From Ostrinia nubilalis (Eukaryota; Arthropoda; Insecta; Lepidoptera; Crambidae), in the NCBI RefSeq assembly GCF_963855985.1, contig NC_087114.1:521001-585000 (forward strand): a DNA stretch of 64,000 nt, in the 5' to 3' direction. Shown piece by piece: positions 54,821 through 64,000 of this stretch. The position numbers and the translations under genes are program-made. The notes under the pieces were generated by a model that worked only from the letters and a program-made list of their open reading frames with translations, was not told the DNA's origin and searched no databases. Position 1 is the first letter of the stretch. Each line of letters starts with the position of its first letter.

Positions 54821-55294
54821 CCAGTACATACATATTATCTATTTGGTTATCTTCTAAACTAAGTTATTTCTTCACGCCAACATCTGGTTGTGATCTTTCG
54901 CCGTGTGATGTGCATGTGATGTCATCCGGCAATATCCTCAACCATCTTGAGTGCACAGTGTGAGATGATACTATGCACCCGAGTGTGAGAATACCGAGTG
55001 CACTCAGGCGCTAACTGTGGCCTAATGTGTGCCAATTGAACGGTCGTTAGCTCAAGATCTGTAGGTACGATCTGTGTAGTGACACGGTAATACTATCATA
55101 CAGTATTGTAACTTCATATAAACGGACGAAACACGAGCTTTCCTTCGAAATTCAAATCTCGGTATGCGCTCGACATGCAAACGTCGGGGGTGTCGCGAAT
55201 GTGCCACAGTAATAAACGGACGATGCCGCGATGTGTTGTTTTTTAAACAGTAAGCGCTTTTTTTTATAAAAATAATTACAAGTACCTATTTATG
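54821..55294. other. Spacer without recognised content
   Basis: Nothing supported. Confidence 0.4.
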
Positions 55295-55534
55295 CAGGGT
55301 GTTAGGTAAATGGGTTTATAAGCCGACACTAGCCCATATTAACATTAAATGGTATGGTGAATCATTTTAATTTTCATACAAAATAAAATGTTTATGTATG
55401 AAAAATTTATTAAAGTATGAAAATTAAAATTATTAAAATGATGATATCAATTTTCTGACTTCACCATACCATTTAATATGCACATGTTAACATGGGCTAG
55501 TGTCGGCTTATAAACCCATTTACCTAACACCCTG
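55295..55534. mobile_element. Foldback MITE, ends CAGGGTGTTAGGTAAATGG
   Basis: Arms of about 75 bases (CAGGGTGTTAGGTAAATGG.., GCCGACACTAGCCCAT.., ATTTAATGGTATGGTGAA-type) surround an AT-rich loop that itself pairs (TTTTAATTTTCATAC / GTATGAAAATTAAAA). The flanks TATG and TATA are similar to those of 42366-44197. Confidence 0.8.
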
Positions 55535-56066
55535 TATAATAATCAAGCATTTTGTACGCCTCAGAAGAGGCGCATACATTTTACGGTCGCAAATTTATAA
55601 GATTTGTTACTAAATCTTAACACAAATTTATTTTTTTAATTAAATGTACTAATCACAAAACAACATTCATTTTTATCCTATTTCATTCACAAAGTATTTT
55701 GTTTGTCAAAATAAAAATAAAAAATACAATCACAAACAAAATATATTTTACAAAACTAGATAGAAATTCTAAGTAGGCAGATGTAATGAAAATAGGGTCT
55801 GCAGGTAGGTGGGCAGCCCTATCGCATGTTGTCATACCGTGACGTTCCACGCGGCTGTTGACATTTATTTCAAAAATATGGTCAAGTTGGAATACTGTTT
55901 AGATAGTATTACCGTGGTAGTGATGTCGCAAAGTGCGTTTTGACGTTTTGAAAATGTTTTACGATAAAATAGATCGCGTTACTGACCTTTATTTTTTCAT
56001 TCGTTAAGTAAGATCATAGTATTTAACCATATAGATAGGGTATCCCTAAAATGGCAGATCTAACAC
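55535..56066. other. AT-rich spacer
   Basis: Nothing recognised. Confidence 0.4.
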
Positions 56067-56182
56067 TAAGGGTGAGTTAGACACCACCTTATTTTAACCG
56101 TGAATATAACCACAACCGGTGTTTTTTGTATGGAGTTTGACACAGTTTGACGTTTGTTAAAGTTAAACCAACCCAGCCTAAG
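56067..56182. mobile_element. GGCTGGGTT-type MITE, left end diverged
   Basis: Ends TAAGGGTGAGTTAGACACCA and AACCCAGCCTAAG, with internal CCGGTGTTTTTTGTATGGAG shared with 4988-5074. Confidence 0.7.
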
Positions 56183-56308
56183 CATTCTCTTTCAAATTTG
56201 ACAGATTTGTTTTGAAGAGCCGCGCTTGCAGAGCAAAAATATGTGACTTGTAGGTAGCCCTTCTTTAGACAAACAGGAATTTTTTTTTGAGTTCTGAACT
56301 ATTGTAAA

Positions 56309-56512
56309 CTAGTTTTTGCCCGCGGCTTCACCCGCGTGAAATTTAGTTTGTTACATATCGTCATATCATAAATTATAGGCTATATGTTAATCTGGGTTAT
56401 AAACAATAGTACTGTAAAGTTTCAACAAAATCCGTTCGGTAGTTTTTGCGTGAAAGAGTAACTTAACATCCAGACATCCACACAAACTTTCGTATTTATT
56501 ATATTAGTAGGA
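56309..56512 (-). mobile_element. CTAG-ended element H2, copy
   Basis: Plus-strand CTAGTTTTTGCCCGCGGCTT to TTCGTATTTATTATATTAGT. Shares AAAATCCGTTCGGTAGTTTT and AACATCCAGACATCCA with 27077 and 60186. Confidence 0.7.
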
Positions 56513-56910
56513 TTGTACAAAATCGAAATCAAAAAACTTGACTGTGGTCTGTGACTGAAACTCAGGCGCCATCGCCTAAAATAAAATCAAACCAAGAACA
56601 TTGGGTTTCTTTCTAGAGAATGTTTTGACCATCCAATAATATTGCTTTTGGCGTACTATTAGTATTATCATTAGTGCTACTATGATTGGCTCCGGTCCAA
56701 AATGACTAGAATACACGTATTGTCATAGAGGATATTCCGAGTGTTTATTTATGTAGTGTGCTTGTAAATAGATTAAATAAATATTACAACGCTAAGTTAA
56801 GAAACATAGGTACTGTGCGTACGGAGAAGTTATCCATAAAGATATATCTTCCATGGTGCAATGATAAATGCTGTAAGACTCTACAGACAGATAATAATTT
56901 AAGTAGACTA
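56513..56910. other. Spacer without recognised content
   Basis: A 72-codon frame at 56758 runs into the MITE below and is not regarded as coding. Confidence 0.4.
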
Positions 56911-56918
56911 CCTCGATT

Positions 56919-57050
56919 TTACTTATTCCACTATTCCCCGTTGGCAATCCCCGTTAACGCCAATTGGAGCTTATAATGGGGAATAATGAACTAAAAAGTT
57001 CACTAATCCCCGTTGACGGGGATTGCCAACGGGGAATAGTGGAATAAGCC
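56919..57050. mobile_element. Foldback MITE with 8-bp TSD (CCTCGATT)
   Basis: CTTATTCCACTATTCCCCG..GGCAATCCCCGTTAACG pairs with its complement around a short loop. CCTCGATT occurs at 56911-56918 and 57051-57058. Confidence 0.85.
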
Positions 57051-57058
57051 CCTCGATT

Positions 57059-57478
57059 GTAGTTCCTACCGCTACTACAACTCATGTGTACTCAATTCTC
57101 AATCGTTTATTGCTTTACTACATTAGGTCTCACAATTCAGGCAGTTATACAATGTGAACCCAGTTAAGGCACATGAAGTTTTGGAAGGAGGCAGAACGAT
57201 CTTACGAGTATATATGAGTTGTCCAGACCAATTTGTGTTCTCAAATTGTGCATTTTTCCTTTAATGCTAATTTTGAATGTTACTCAACACGGACCGCGTT
57301 AGCCGTGACCTACTCCTGTACCAGTTCGCGGAATACAATAAAATAACAGGTTGTTATTGTTATAAAACTAAATTCAGATTTAGCGTAAGCTCAAATATTG
57401 GAAAAGTACTTCTTATGTTAATTATAATAACCCTTGTACACATTATAGCTTAGCTAGTAACTAACGCATAACGTTATA
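57059..57478. other. Spacer without recognised content
   Basis: Nothing supported. Confidence 0.4.
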
Positions 57479-58308
57479 CGAGGGGCGGCTGAAAAGTTTT
57501 GAGCCTAGGGTATTAAAAATGCCGATAGAAAAGTACAAAAAATATATTTTCCTATTTAATCTCCCTCTACTACAACGGACTTCTTACATTTGTGTAAAAG
57601 AGCTTTTAAGAGCCATTTTACATTTTCGTGCGAATTTCTAAGATTTTGGAAGCATGAATTACTATCTTAAGCAACACCCAGATATTATTGAATAACTGCG
57701 AAAGATAGGTCAATCCTTAGTGTTGACCATTAATGAAACGGATTTACTAAAACTCTTTTGCTTAATTCTCAGTGCCCCATCTCCCACAACCATTTTACGG
57801 AAAAATTGCCGCAGACTCAATTTCAAAGACCTGTATCTATTATTTATGCTCATATAATAAGCTTAAAAATATATAGTAATCATCGGACATATATTCTTAT
57901 TGTCCATTAATGAAATGGATTCTTGAATTTCACTACCATTATTTAGTAAAATTTAAAAATAATTTGGCAAATTTGAAGATTAACGTCACATTTTGATCGT
58001 GGTTTTTGGTTTAAAAACACAGCAATAACTGCAATAAAAGTATCTTAAAATAAAGAATATGCATTGTAGAATAGATTTCTACAGTTATTGTTTAAATATT
58101 AGTAACCACTTTGTCAAAATATTGAAGTGAATATCAGTATAAATTACAATACGCAAGCCGACATCGATTAGTATGGCGCGAGCGCCCGTCAAGGCAGGAC
58201 CTGTGTCACTTTTCCCGCCATGACGTTTACGTGCGTTTGTGTCGTGAAACGGTGATTTATACGGCGACCAAATACATTTGATACTATGCCGAGAGGTCCC
58301 TGTTTCAA

Positions 58309-58383
58309 GTCGGCCGTTTGGTGTAGTGGTTCGAAACGGACTAATATGCCGAGAGGTCCCGGGTTCGATTCCCGGCCGAGCAG
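58309..58383 (+). tRNA. tRNA-like sequence, probably pseudogene or SINE head
   Basis: TTGGTGTAGTGG (A-box, D-arm) is followed 36 bases later by CCCGGGTTCGATTCCCGG (perfect T-arm with B-box). The acceptor stem and anticodon stem do not pair well in my reading, so the anticodon is not assigned. A partial duplicate (ATGCCGAGAGGTCCCTG) lies just upstream at 58286-58302. Confidence 0.4.
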
Positions 58384-58571
58384 AAACTGAAAGGATGCCT
58401 ATTTAGATTTATACACACATAAATGATCTCATATTAATCACATTTACCAAATCATGAGGTAATTATTCATTATAACCGGCGATTATTCATAATTTTCACA
58501 TTTATCATATTTACCGTAACATTTATATTTTATGCATAATTAATTTAAATATATTTTATATCCTATTAATA

Positions 58572-59108
58572 CACTGGTCATCATAAAAATCGACCCACCC
58601 GCGACAAGCACTTTCAAACGGATGCATCCCCACTTCCCACCAATATTACTATACTATATTACTATTTAAAAGCCTAGTTCTAAACTTCATTTCATTAAAG
58701 GAAAGGATTTAATCCCAAAAATGTGTCTGTAGAAGAATCCAGAGTCACTTCTTCAAAAAATAGGTAGTTACGCTTGAGCCAACTTTTATGGCTATAAAAC
58801 TGTTAAGTTAGGATTAATCGCTATCCATCTGCTAAAGAGGACACGTGAGATCATTATTTGGTTTTATAACCATAAAAATTGGTCTAATTGATCCCAGAGG
58901 TGAGCCCAAAGTGAGGTCTTTTTTCAAGTTTTTCAAGTCACATTTATTGTATATGTTAATCGTTTATTAGGAAATTAAATGTGTTTTTCTTTAAGGATAT
59001 TTATTGGGCTTTCAAATAACACCAATATTGTTGGAGAACCATGATTGTGTCAGTAGAAACGAGTTTTCCTGTAAAACGTAGGTGGGCCGATTTTTATGAT
59101 GACCAGTG
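58572..59108. mobile_element. TA-flanked MITE, ends CACTGGTCATCATAAAAATC
   Basis: Inverted ends CACTGGTCATCATAAAAATC / GATTTTTATGATGACCAGTG are flanked by TA at 58570-58571 and 59109-59110. The pairing continues through G.CCCACC. At 537 bp without a frame it is a Tc1/mariner-like derivative. An eroded relative lies at 8735-9165. Confidence 0.85.
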
Positions 59109-59754
59109 TAGATGAAGTGCTTCGTATTTTAATAAAATTATTACCTGACTAGGTTAAAAAGGTGTAGAATGTTATTTTGGAGATAACTTGCTTCCATAGA
59201 GAGAGATGCTAAGTAATGCGCTGAGTTCGAAACTCAGTGTCGCATTAGAAATTCACACACACAAAGAAATCAAAATATGTGCTCATTATCCACTCTGGTA
59301 TTAGTATTTAACGTTCGAATAATCTTTAGTACTATGCAAGCAATGTAAACTGTTTACATTATCATTGCTTTCACAAGCAATATGTTCTGTTTTTGGGTAT
59401 ATTGTTCACACCGGCTCAAGGCTCAAGGGGGCGGCTCTTGTCACATCTCCCTTTAGTTTCTGTGATCTTTGCTTGCTTCGAAATTGATGTCAATTAAATA
59501 TTCCTTAGAGCTATTAATTATTATTATTATTGATTTAAATTATTTTTTTATTTTGACACGTGTTTGAAAAATCAAGGTCAGATTGCAAGAAAACGTAACA
59601 TTGCAACTCGCAATGTCTCAATATTGATGAGGAGATTCCATTGTAAAGTCTGTATTCGTTCCTAGGATTCCCCTAATACCATCAAATTAAAGAGAATTCA
59701 AGAGAGTGCAGTTTCCCATCTCATGCTTAGGGGCCACGGTTTAAAATAGCGTGG
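59109..59754. other. Spacer within the TTAA element
   Basis: TTTACATTATCATTGC / GCAATGTAAAC words near 59335-59370 make a small inverted pair. No gene was seen. Confidence 0.35.
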
Positions 59755-60030
59755 TTGCATAGAGCCTACAACGGGCAACCACGTGCGCTGCTCATACTAA
59801 TTTTCGATACAAAAGCAAGTGTTGGCGCCCTCACGAGTTTTAGCGGAGTGCCATATGGTAGCGGGAGTAGACTTAAGGGAAATCTATGCTTCTCCGACGG
59901 CCAGTTGTATGTAGCATGCTCCAGAGTATGCGCACAATTCTGGTCAACGCTAGGGATGGATAAGTGTCGCTGTCGCTGGCGACAGGGTCTTCTTGTTCAG
60001 GGTTCATGGCGTAGGTCTCAGGCAAAATGA
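59755..60030 (+). pseudogene. Pif1-type helicase fragment (Helitron-derived)
   Basis: The frame contains LKGNLCFSDGQLYVACSRV, the final helicase motif of Helitron-encoded Pif1 proteins (usual form L..PCFSHGQLYVACSRV). Sequence before and after this stretch does not match, so only a short exon-like relic remains. It was probably captured by or inserted into the TTAA element. Confidence 0.5.
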
Positions 60031-60185
60031 AATCCACTCGTAGAAATTAATAAACTCAGTGTATTCACGAGAATAATTACACACAGCACTAGAGTTGTAT
60101 CGGAACTGAGTGAACCAACGGTTTTGCGATAGGAACGTCCGACCCGAGTGATAGTTGAACACAGACTGCCTAATACTGCTGTGCT

Positions 60186-60288
60186 GTACTGTAAAGTTTC
60201 ATCAAAATCTGTTCAGTAGTTTTTGCGTGAAAGAGTAACAAACATCCAGACATCCATTCAAACTTTCGTATTTATAATATTAGTAAGA
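60186..60288 (-). mobile_element. CTAG-type element H2, fragment
   Basis: GTAAAGTTTCATCAAAATC, AGTAGTTTTTGCGTGAAAGAG, AACATCCAGACATCCA and TATTTATAATATTAGT. Confidence 0.6.
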
Positions 60289-60392
60289 CTAGTAAGAAGT
60301 AAGATAGTTAGATGAAATATTTTAGTTATTTGTTTAATTATTATTATTATTTATTTATTTATTTCTTAGCTCTGTCTGTTATTGGATCTGGA

Positions 60393-60424
60393 GGAGTTGC
60401 AATGGCCACCTCCATTGCAACTCC
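60393..60424. repeat. Perfect 13-bp-stem hairpin
   Basis: GGAGTTGCAATGG and CCATTGCAACTCC are separated by CCACCT. Confidence 0.7.
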
Positions 60425-62001
60425 GTAACAAAACAATAGAACCCCATGGAGTTTGGGCTTGTGTGATTCGCCTTCGTCCCTAAATGATATCCAGGGTCCG
60501 ATGATAGAGCTGTAAGAGGGCATTTTTTTTTTCACTATGTGACTGTCTTTATTTTGTACTTAATATATATTTTACAAATTATACCTATTCGTGTTTCATT
60601 ATTATTAATCGAAATATAAAAATTTTTGAAAGATTACATAAACTCTATTAAAATTTTAAATTAATTTATCAAGTTTTAATACCTTATTCTACCTTAATAT
60701 TAAGAACTTATATCAAGTCTTAATACGGTCACGGCTCTAGATTTTTTTGTCCATTTCGGCGTTCTTTTTACTCTTTTTACGTTGCGTTGACAGTTTGTAC
60801 CTAAATTCGCGCGGAACTTTTTTGTGAAATGGCTCTTAACCCACTGAAAAAAATTCGCAATCTTTGCCTTCGAAAAGAGCCTTTAACGCCGCCTTCATTT
60901 CTTTGTCACTCAAAAATCTTCGTTCCTGAAGGTCTTTTTTCCAATTTGAGAATTAGAAAAAATAGCTAGGTATTTGGACTAAACTGTGTGGTGGGTGATT
61001 CATTTCTTGAAATCCAATTTTACCCGGGGCAAGCCATGTAACATGCGCGATGTGCGCGGGCGAATTGTCTTGCAATAACAGATTTCCTTTCGCCAGTTTG
61101 TCTCTCAATATTTCAACAACCATTTGACGCACTCTTATCAACAGTACAGTATAATAATCCCCGTTTATTGTAGTTTTTTTTAAATAGGTAGTCAATAAAT
61201 AAAATTCCTCCACAATTTCAAAAATAGTGTCTATGAGCTTGGGTGTCGATCGCTCCACTTTGAATTTCCGCGGCGGCGTTTTCCCTTTTAAATCCATTGC
61301 ATTGACTCTTATTTTGACTCTACATCGTACTGCCGGATCTATTACTTATCAATAGTGACAATGTGAGAAAAAAATTTTTAGGATTATGGCCAAAGATGTC
61401 ATAAAACTCCTGCGAAGTTGTGACTCGACGCTGGTTGTCGCGCGGCGTGAGCATTTTTGGCACCCATCGCACGCACCCCTATTTCATGTAAAAATTAGTA
61501 TGAAAAACATCGCCAATATGTTCCTTGCTAATGCCTATGGCTTCAGCTATCTGTCACAGCTTAATTCGCTGATCTCTAAAGCAAGATTCATTAAATTTTC
61601 ATTATTTTATTCGTTAATGGCGAAATCTGGCCGCCCTGACTTGCGGTCATCTTTTAGCGACTCCCTGCCATGCTTGAACTATCGGATCCAATCTTACATG
61701 ATGGCAAATGAAGGCCCAGACTCCCCATAAACTGTAAACATCTCATCAAATGTTACCGTCAGCGTTTTGTTCCTCTTTTTGAGGAATTTTATGACAACTG
61801 TGTACTTCAATTTCGTACATTGCGCGGATGACTGAGACATGATGATGTTTACGAATTAATTACTAAAAGCGTGATGACGCTAATGAAATGAAACTTTGTA
61901 CATACACTAAGAAGGTTATTGGCAAATTAATTAAATTTAGCGCGAGTCAATAATAACACTTGAAGATACCTAGGCTCAAAACTTTTCAGCCGCCCCTCGT
62001 A

Positions 62002-62357
62002 TAGAGCTCTGCGTTTGGTTCGTGTGTGACTCTGTGCGTCCACGCACACTGTGAGACCTCATAGTAATGTTTGTGAAGAAGTACCTAGTAGAATTCAAAT
62101 GGGACGTGTAAACCAACTTTTTAAAAGCCTAATTGCCTAAAATTGTTACTTTTATGACTATTAATTAGCTCTCTGCGATAGCGTCTTAATCTAATCTATC
62201 CAGGCCCAAGACCTCAATTAGGCTATAAAATTTAACGACGAGTCTTAAGATGAGAGATTTATGAAGCCTGAGTCAAGCAATGTAGCGTAAAAGCATCTTG
62301 GTAGGAAATAACTTAGTTGCGTTGCGTTACGGGTTCCAAGATTGTTTTATTCAAGTG
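62002..62357. other. Spacer with LINE crumbs
   Basis: ATGGGACGTGTAAACCAACTTTTTAAAAGCC near 62099 resembles the CR1-like 3' fragments. Otherwise nothing. Confidence 0.4.
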
Positions 62358-62572
62358 CTAGCTTTCAGCCCGCGGCTTCGCCCGCGTGTACTTTTGTCTG
62401 TCACAGAAAAACTTTATCATCATTCACGTTTCAAAAACCGGGATAAAAACTATCCTATGTCCTTTCCCGGGACTCAAACCATCTCTATGCCTTATCAAAA
62501 TCGGTTCAGTGGTTTAGGCGTGAAAGCGAGACAGACAGACAGACAGACAGAGTTACTATAGTATTAGTATAA
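62358..62572 (-). mobile_element. CTAG-ended element H1, copy
   Basis: Plus-strand CTAGCTTTCAGCCCGCGGC to CAGACAGACAGACAGAGTTA and GTATTAGTATAAATG. Confidence 0.75.
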
Positions 62573-63214
62573 ATGAAGATTTTCGATTACATTTAATCAA
62601 GGTCCAAGAAGTTGTAGGATAAGTACGAATGCTAATTTCATCATCATCGTCGAATCATTTAGTCTCCACTGCAAGAACCTGCATCCTCTTCTACTTTACC
62701 AGTAACAAAAGGGACGATTTGGTCTACGCTAATGTACTCATATATTATATTGATCCTCTTGTAAGGACAGTTTATGTGCCTTTTTAGGATCACCATCACT
62801 TATACCATTAAACTACAGAAACAGTAGAAACTGGTATAGCTAAAATAAGAATTTTTCATATTTACCGTCCACTGCTGGACTGCTGCAGTGAACTTAATTA
62901 AACTCCATCTTAGATTAGATTTGACCGAAATCGTTGGCGACCAAGTATATTATAAACTTAGAAGGTAATTAACTGATATTTTTGCCTTATTTACAACCCA
63001 AATGTGTTATTATGTCACATTCCAAAATGTTTGTCTAAACAAACGTAAGGTCACCATGACATTCACACTCGTTCTCCTTGCGACTGATTCAACATTATGA
63101 CGTAAGTGATGTAACGAGTCGATACCGTGACGTCATCGCGTGCGAATTGCAACTGTACTTTTATTGATGAGGAAGTTGGATATTTTTGGGTAGGGTGTAG
63201 GGTTGCCAGGAAAA
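62573..63214. other. Spacer without recognised content
   Basis: ACCGTCCACTGCTGGACTGC near 62865 is a crumb of an RTE tail. Nothing else. Confidence 0.4.
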
Positions 63215-63345
63215 TCATCGTCATCATTTCAGTCACAGGATATCCACTGCTGAACATAGGCCTCCCCCAATGATTTTCACATCGCCCGGTTGGGAGCGGC
63301 ATCCAGCGCCTTCCTGTTAAATTCCTGTCCATGAAAATGTGGTTA
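63215..63345 (-). repeat. RTE-type LINE 3' fragment
   Basis: TCATTTCAGTCACAGGATATCC, GAACATAGGCCTCCCCCAATG and GCATCCAGCGCCTTCCTG are the complement of an RTE tail. Confidence 0.7.
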
Positions 63346-63423
63346 GCCAATTTAACTAGACATTAGGAAGACAAGGCAGGGTCTCGGTTTCGGATTTTTT
63401 ACAAATTTACTTTCAGCAGCACC

Positions 63424-63606
63424 TCAGGGAAGTCGAACCTTAACTTCGAACTCCTATGTTCTTCTGATTAATTTCGTTGCGGGTCCAATGACAGTTTAAC
63501 TGTCCTCCGGTACAAACTTGACCTTCATTGGTTTTACTGTCAAGCTGTAGATCCTGGCTACACAGGAGTTGCAGCGGTGGGAACGAGAGATGGGTATAGT
63601 CCCGTT
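63424..63606 (-). repeat. Interspersed repeat S1, full copy
   Basis: TCGAACCTTAACTTCGAACTCC to GAGATGGGTATAGTCCC is the complement of 951-1137 with minor changes. Confidence 0.75.
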
Positions 63607-64000
63607 TCAGATGCACCTTACCGAATCAGCAGATTTAAAAAGCTGTAAAAGTGAATTAGGCATTCACCAAATTGTGTCCATTTTTATCTGGGCCACTTTG
63701 GCAACCCTATGTGGGAGCATAAAGGTTTATTGTTAGACCAAGTAAGGAAGTAAAATATTGTATTACTTGTAGAGTTTGCCAAACCAAAATCGGACAAGAA
63801 ACTATACATCTTCGACAGTCAAGTTAAAAGCCAGATAGATTAAAATACAATTTGATATTTTCTGTAAAATTTCAGTGATATAGAGACCTTCAATGATAAA
63901 TAATCTTAACCATGAGTACTTTCTTAAGTACGTTAGGATTATCATTGAAGAAATACTGCGTTGTCTTAGCACTTGCTGAATTTACAGGCTATAGTTTATT
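63607..64000. other. Terminal spacer
   Basis: CTTCAATGATAA (63889) and TTATCATTGAAG (about 63940) form a hairpin of about 63 bases. No gene was seen. Confidence 0.4.

Larger units (their letters stand above)
57610..60835. mobile_element. TTAA-flanked element inside mariner
   Basis: Ends GAGCCATTTTACA and TGTGAAATGGCTC-like, each next to TTAA (57606-57609, 60836-60839). Subterminal CGTGCGAATTT / AAATTCGCGCG also pairs. Sequence flanking the TTAA on both sides is continuous mariner ORF. TTAA targets point to piggyBac or Kolobok. No transposase is visible. Confidence 0.8.
57540..61840 (-). pseudogene. mariner transposase, inactive and split
   Basis: Minus strand, ATG at 61838-61840 (MSQSSAQCTK..). 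The N-terminal helix-turn-helix part reads with several stops, including RKSGRPDFAIN. The C-terminal catalytic part at 60953-61297 has TINGDYYTVLL and LLQDNSPAHIAHVT, carrying the second catalytic Asp. The expected SPDLAPSDY is SLVQIPSYF, so the third Asp is lost. RFLSDKEMKAALKALF follows near 60870. The frame stops at the inserted element (60836) and its last codons resume at 57605-57540, reading SVVVEGD. It cannot make an active enzyme. Confidence 0.85.
57479..61999 (-). mobile_element. mariner element, interrupted (nest 3)
   Basis: The ends CGAGGGGCGGCTGAAAAG and complement (31 bases, through TTTTGAGCCTAGG) are flanked by TA at 57477-57478 and 62000-62001. Without the 3.2-kb insertion its length is about 1.29 kb, normal for mariner. 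Confidence 0.9.

Noticed and set aside
61386..61730. 114-codon plus-strand frame
   Set aside because: It is the antisense of the degenerate mariner transposase, which has clear family motifs on the minus strand.

Overview
The window looks like a piece of an insect, most probably lepidopteran, nuclear chromosome. The evidence is genes split by GT-AG introns, AT-rich spacers, and very dense transposon debris. The debris includes interspersed elements ending in a GC-rich hairpin plus CTAG, LINE 3' ends tailed with TTTGAC or GATTT repeats, RTE-type LINE tails, and many foldback MITEs. I recognise these families from moth and butterfly genomes, but no search was run. No CRISPR, operon or prokaryotic structure is present.

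Two host genes are supported. (1) 1840-6220, plus strand, holds the last four exons of a secreted or GPI-anchored Ly6/three-finger-like protein. It has a Thr-rich stalk, ten cysteines ending in a CVCTGSWCN signature, and a hydrophobic C-tail. All splice phases agree, and almost every splice site lies within tens of bases of a transposon end. (2) 30666-31517, plus strand, is an intronless, membrane-anchored trypsin-fold protein that has lost the catalytic serine, so it is a serine-protease homologue. A possible first coding exon with a good splice donor lies at 40376-40391, with no downstream partner found.

The rest is mostly mobile DNA, and three deep nests can be resolved from target-site duplications (TSDs). 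Nest 1 (17115-23463) is a TA-flanked element holding a LINE with a perfect 23-bp TSD. That LINE holds a hAT-like element (8-bp TSD), which carries RNase H, RTE and Jockey fragments. Nest 2 (41813-45044) is an element with GGGTCATTCCA ends and a 4-bp TSD. It holds a foldback with arms of about 530 bp, then a hAT-like element (8-bp TSD), then a palindrome. An uninterrupted, inverted sister copy at 50083-51481 acts as the empty site. Nest 3 (57479-61999) is a dead mariner split by a TTAA-flanked element that itself holds a TA-flanked MITE, a tRNA-like sequence and a Pif1/Helitron helicase fragment.

The most unusual structures are the GGGTCATTCCA element, with its dispersed GTTTCGGGTGTTAC motifs and a 91-codon frame kept in both copies; a region with dispersed CTGATTCATATGG motifs; and a 156-bp unit present three times directly and once inverted (34876-35515).
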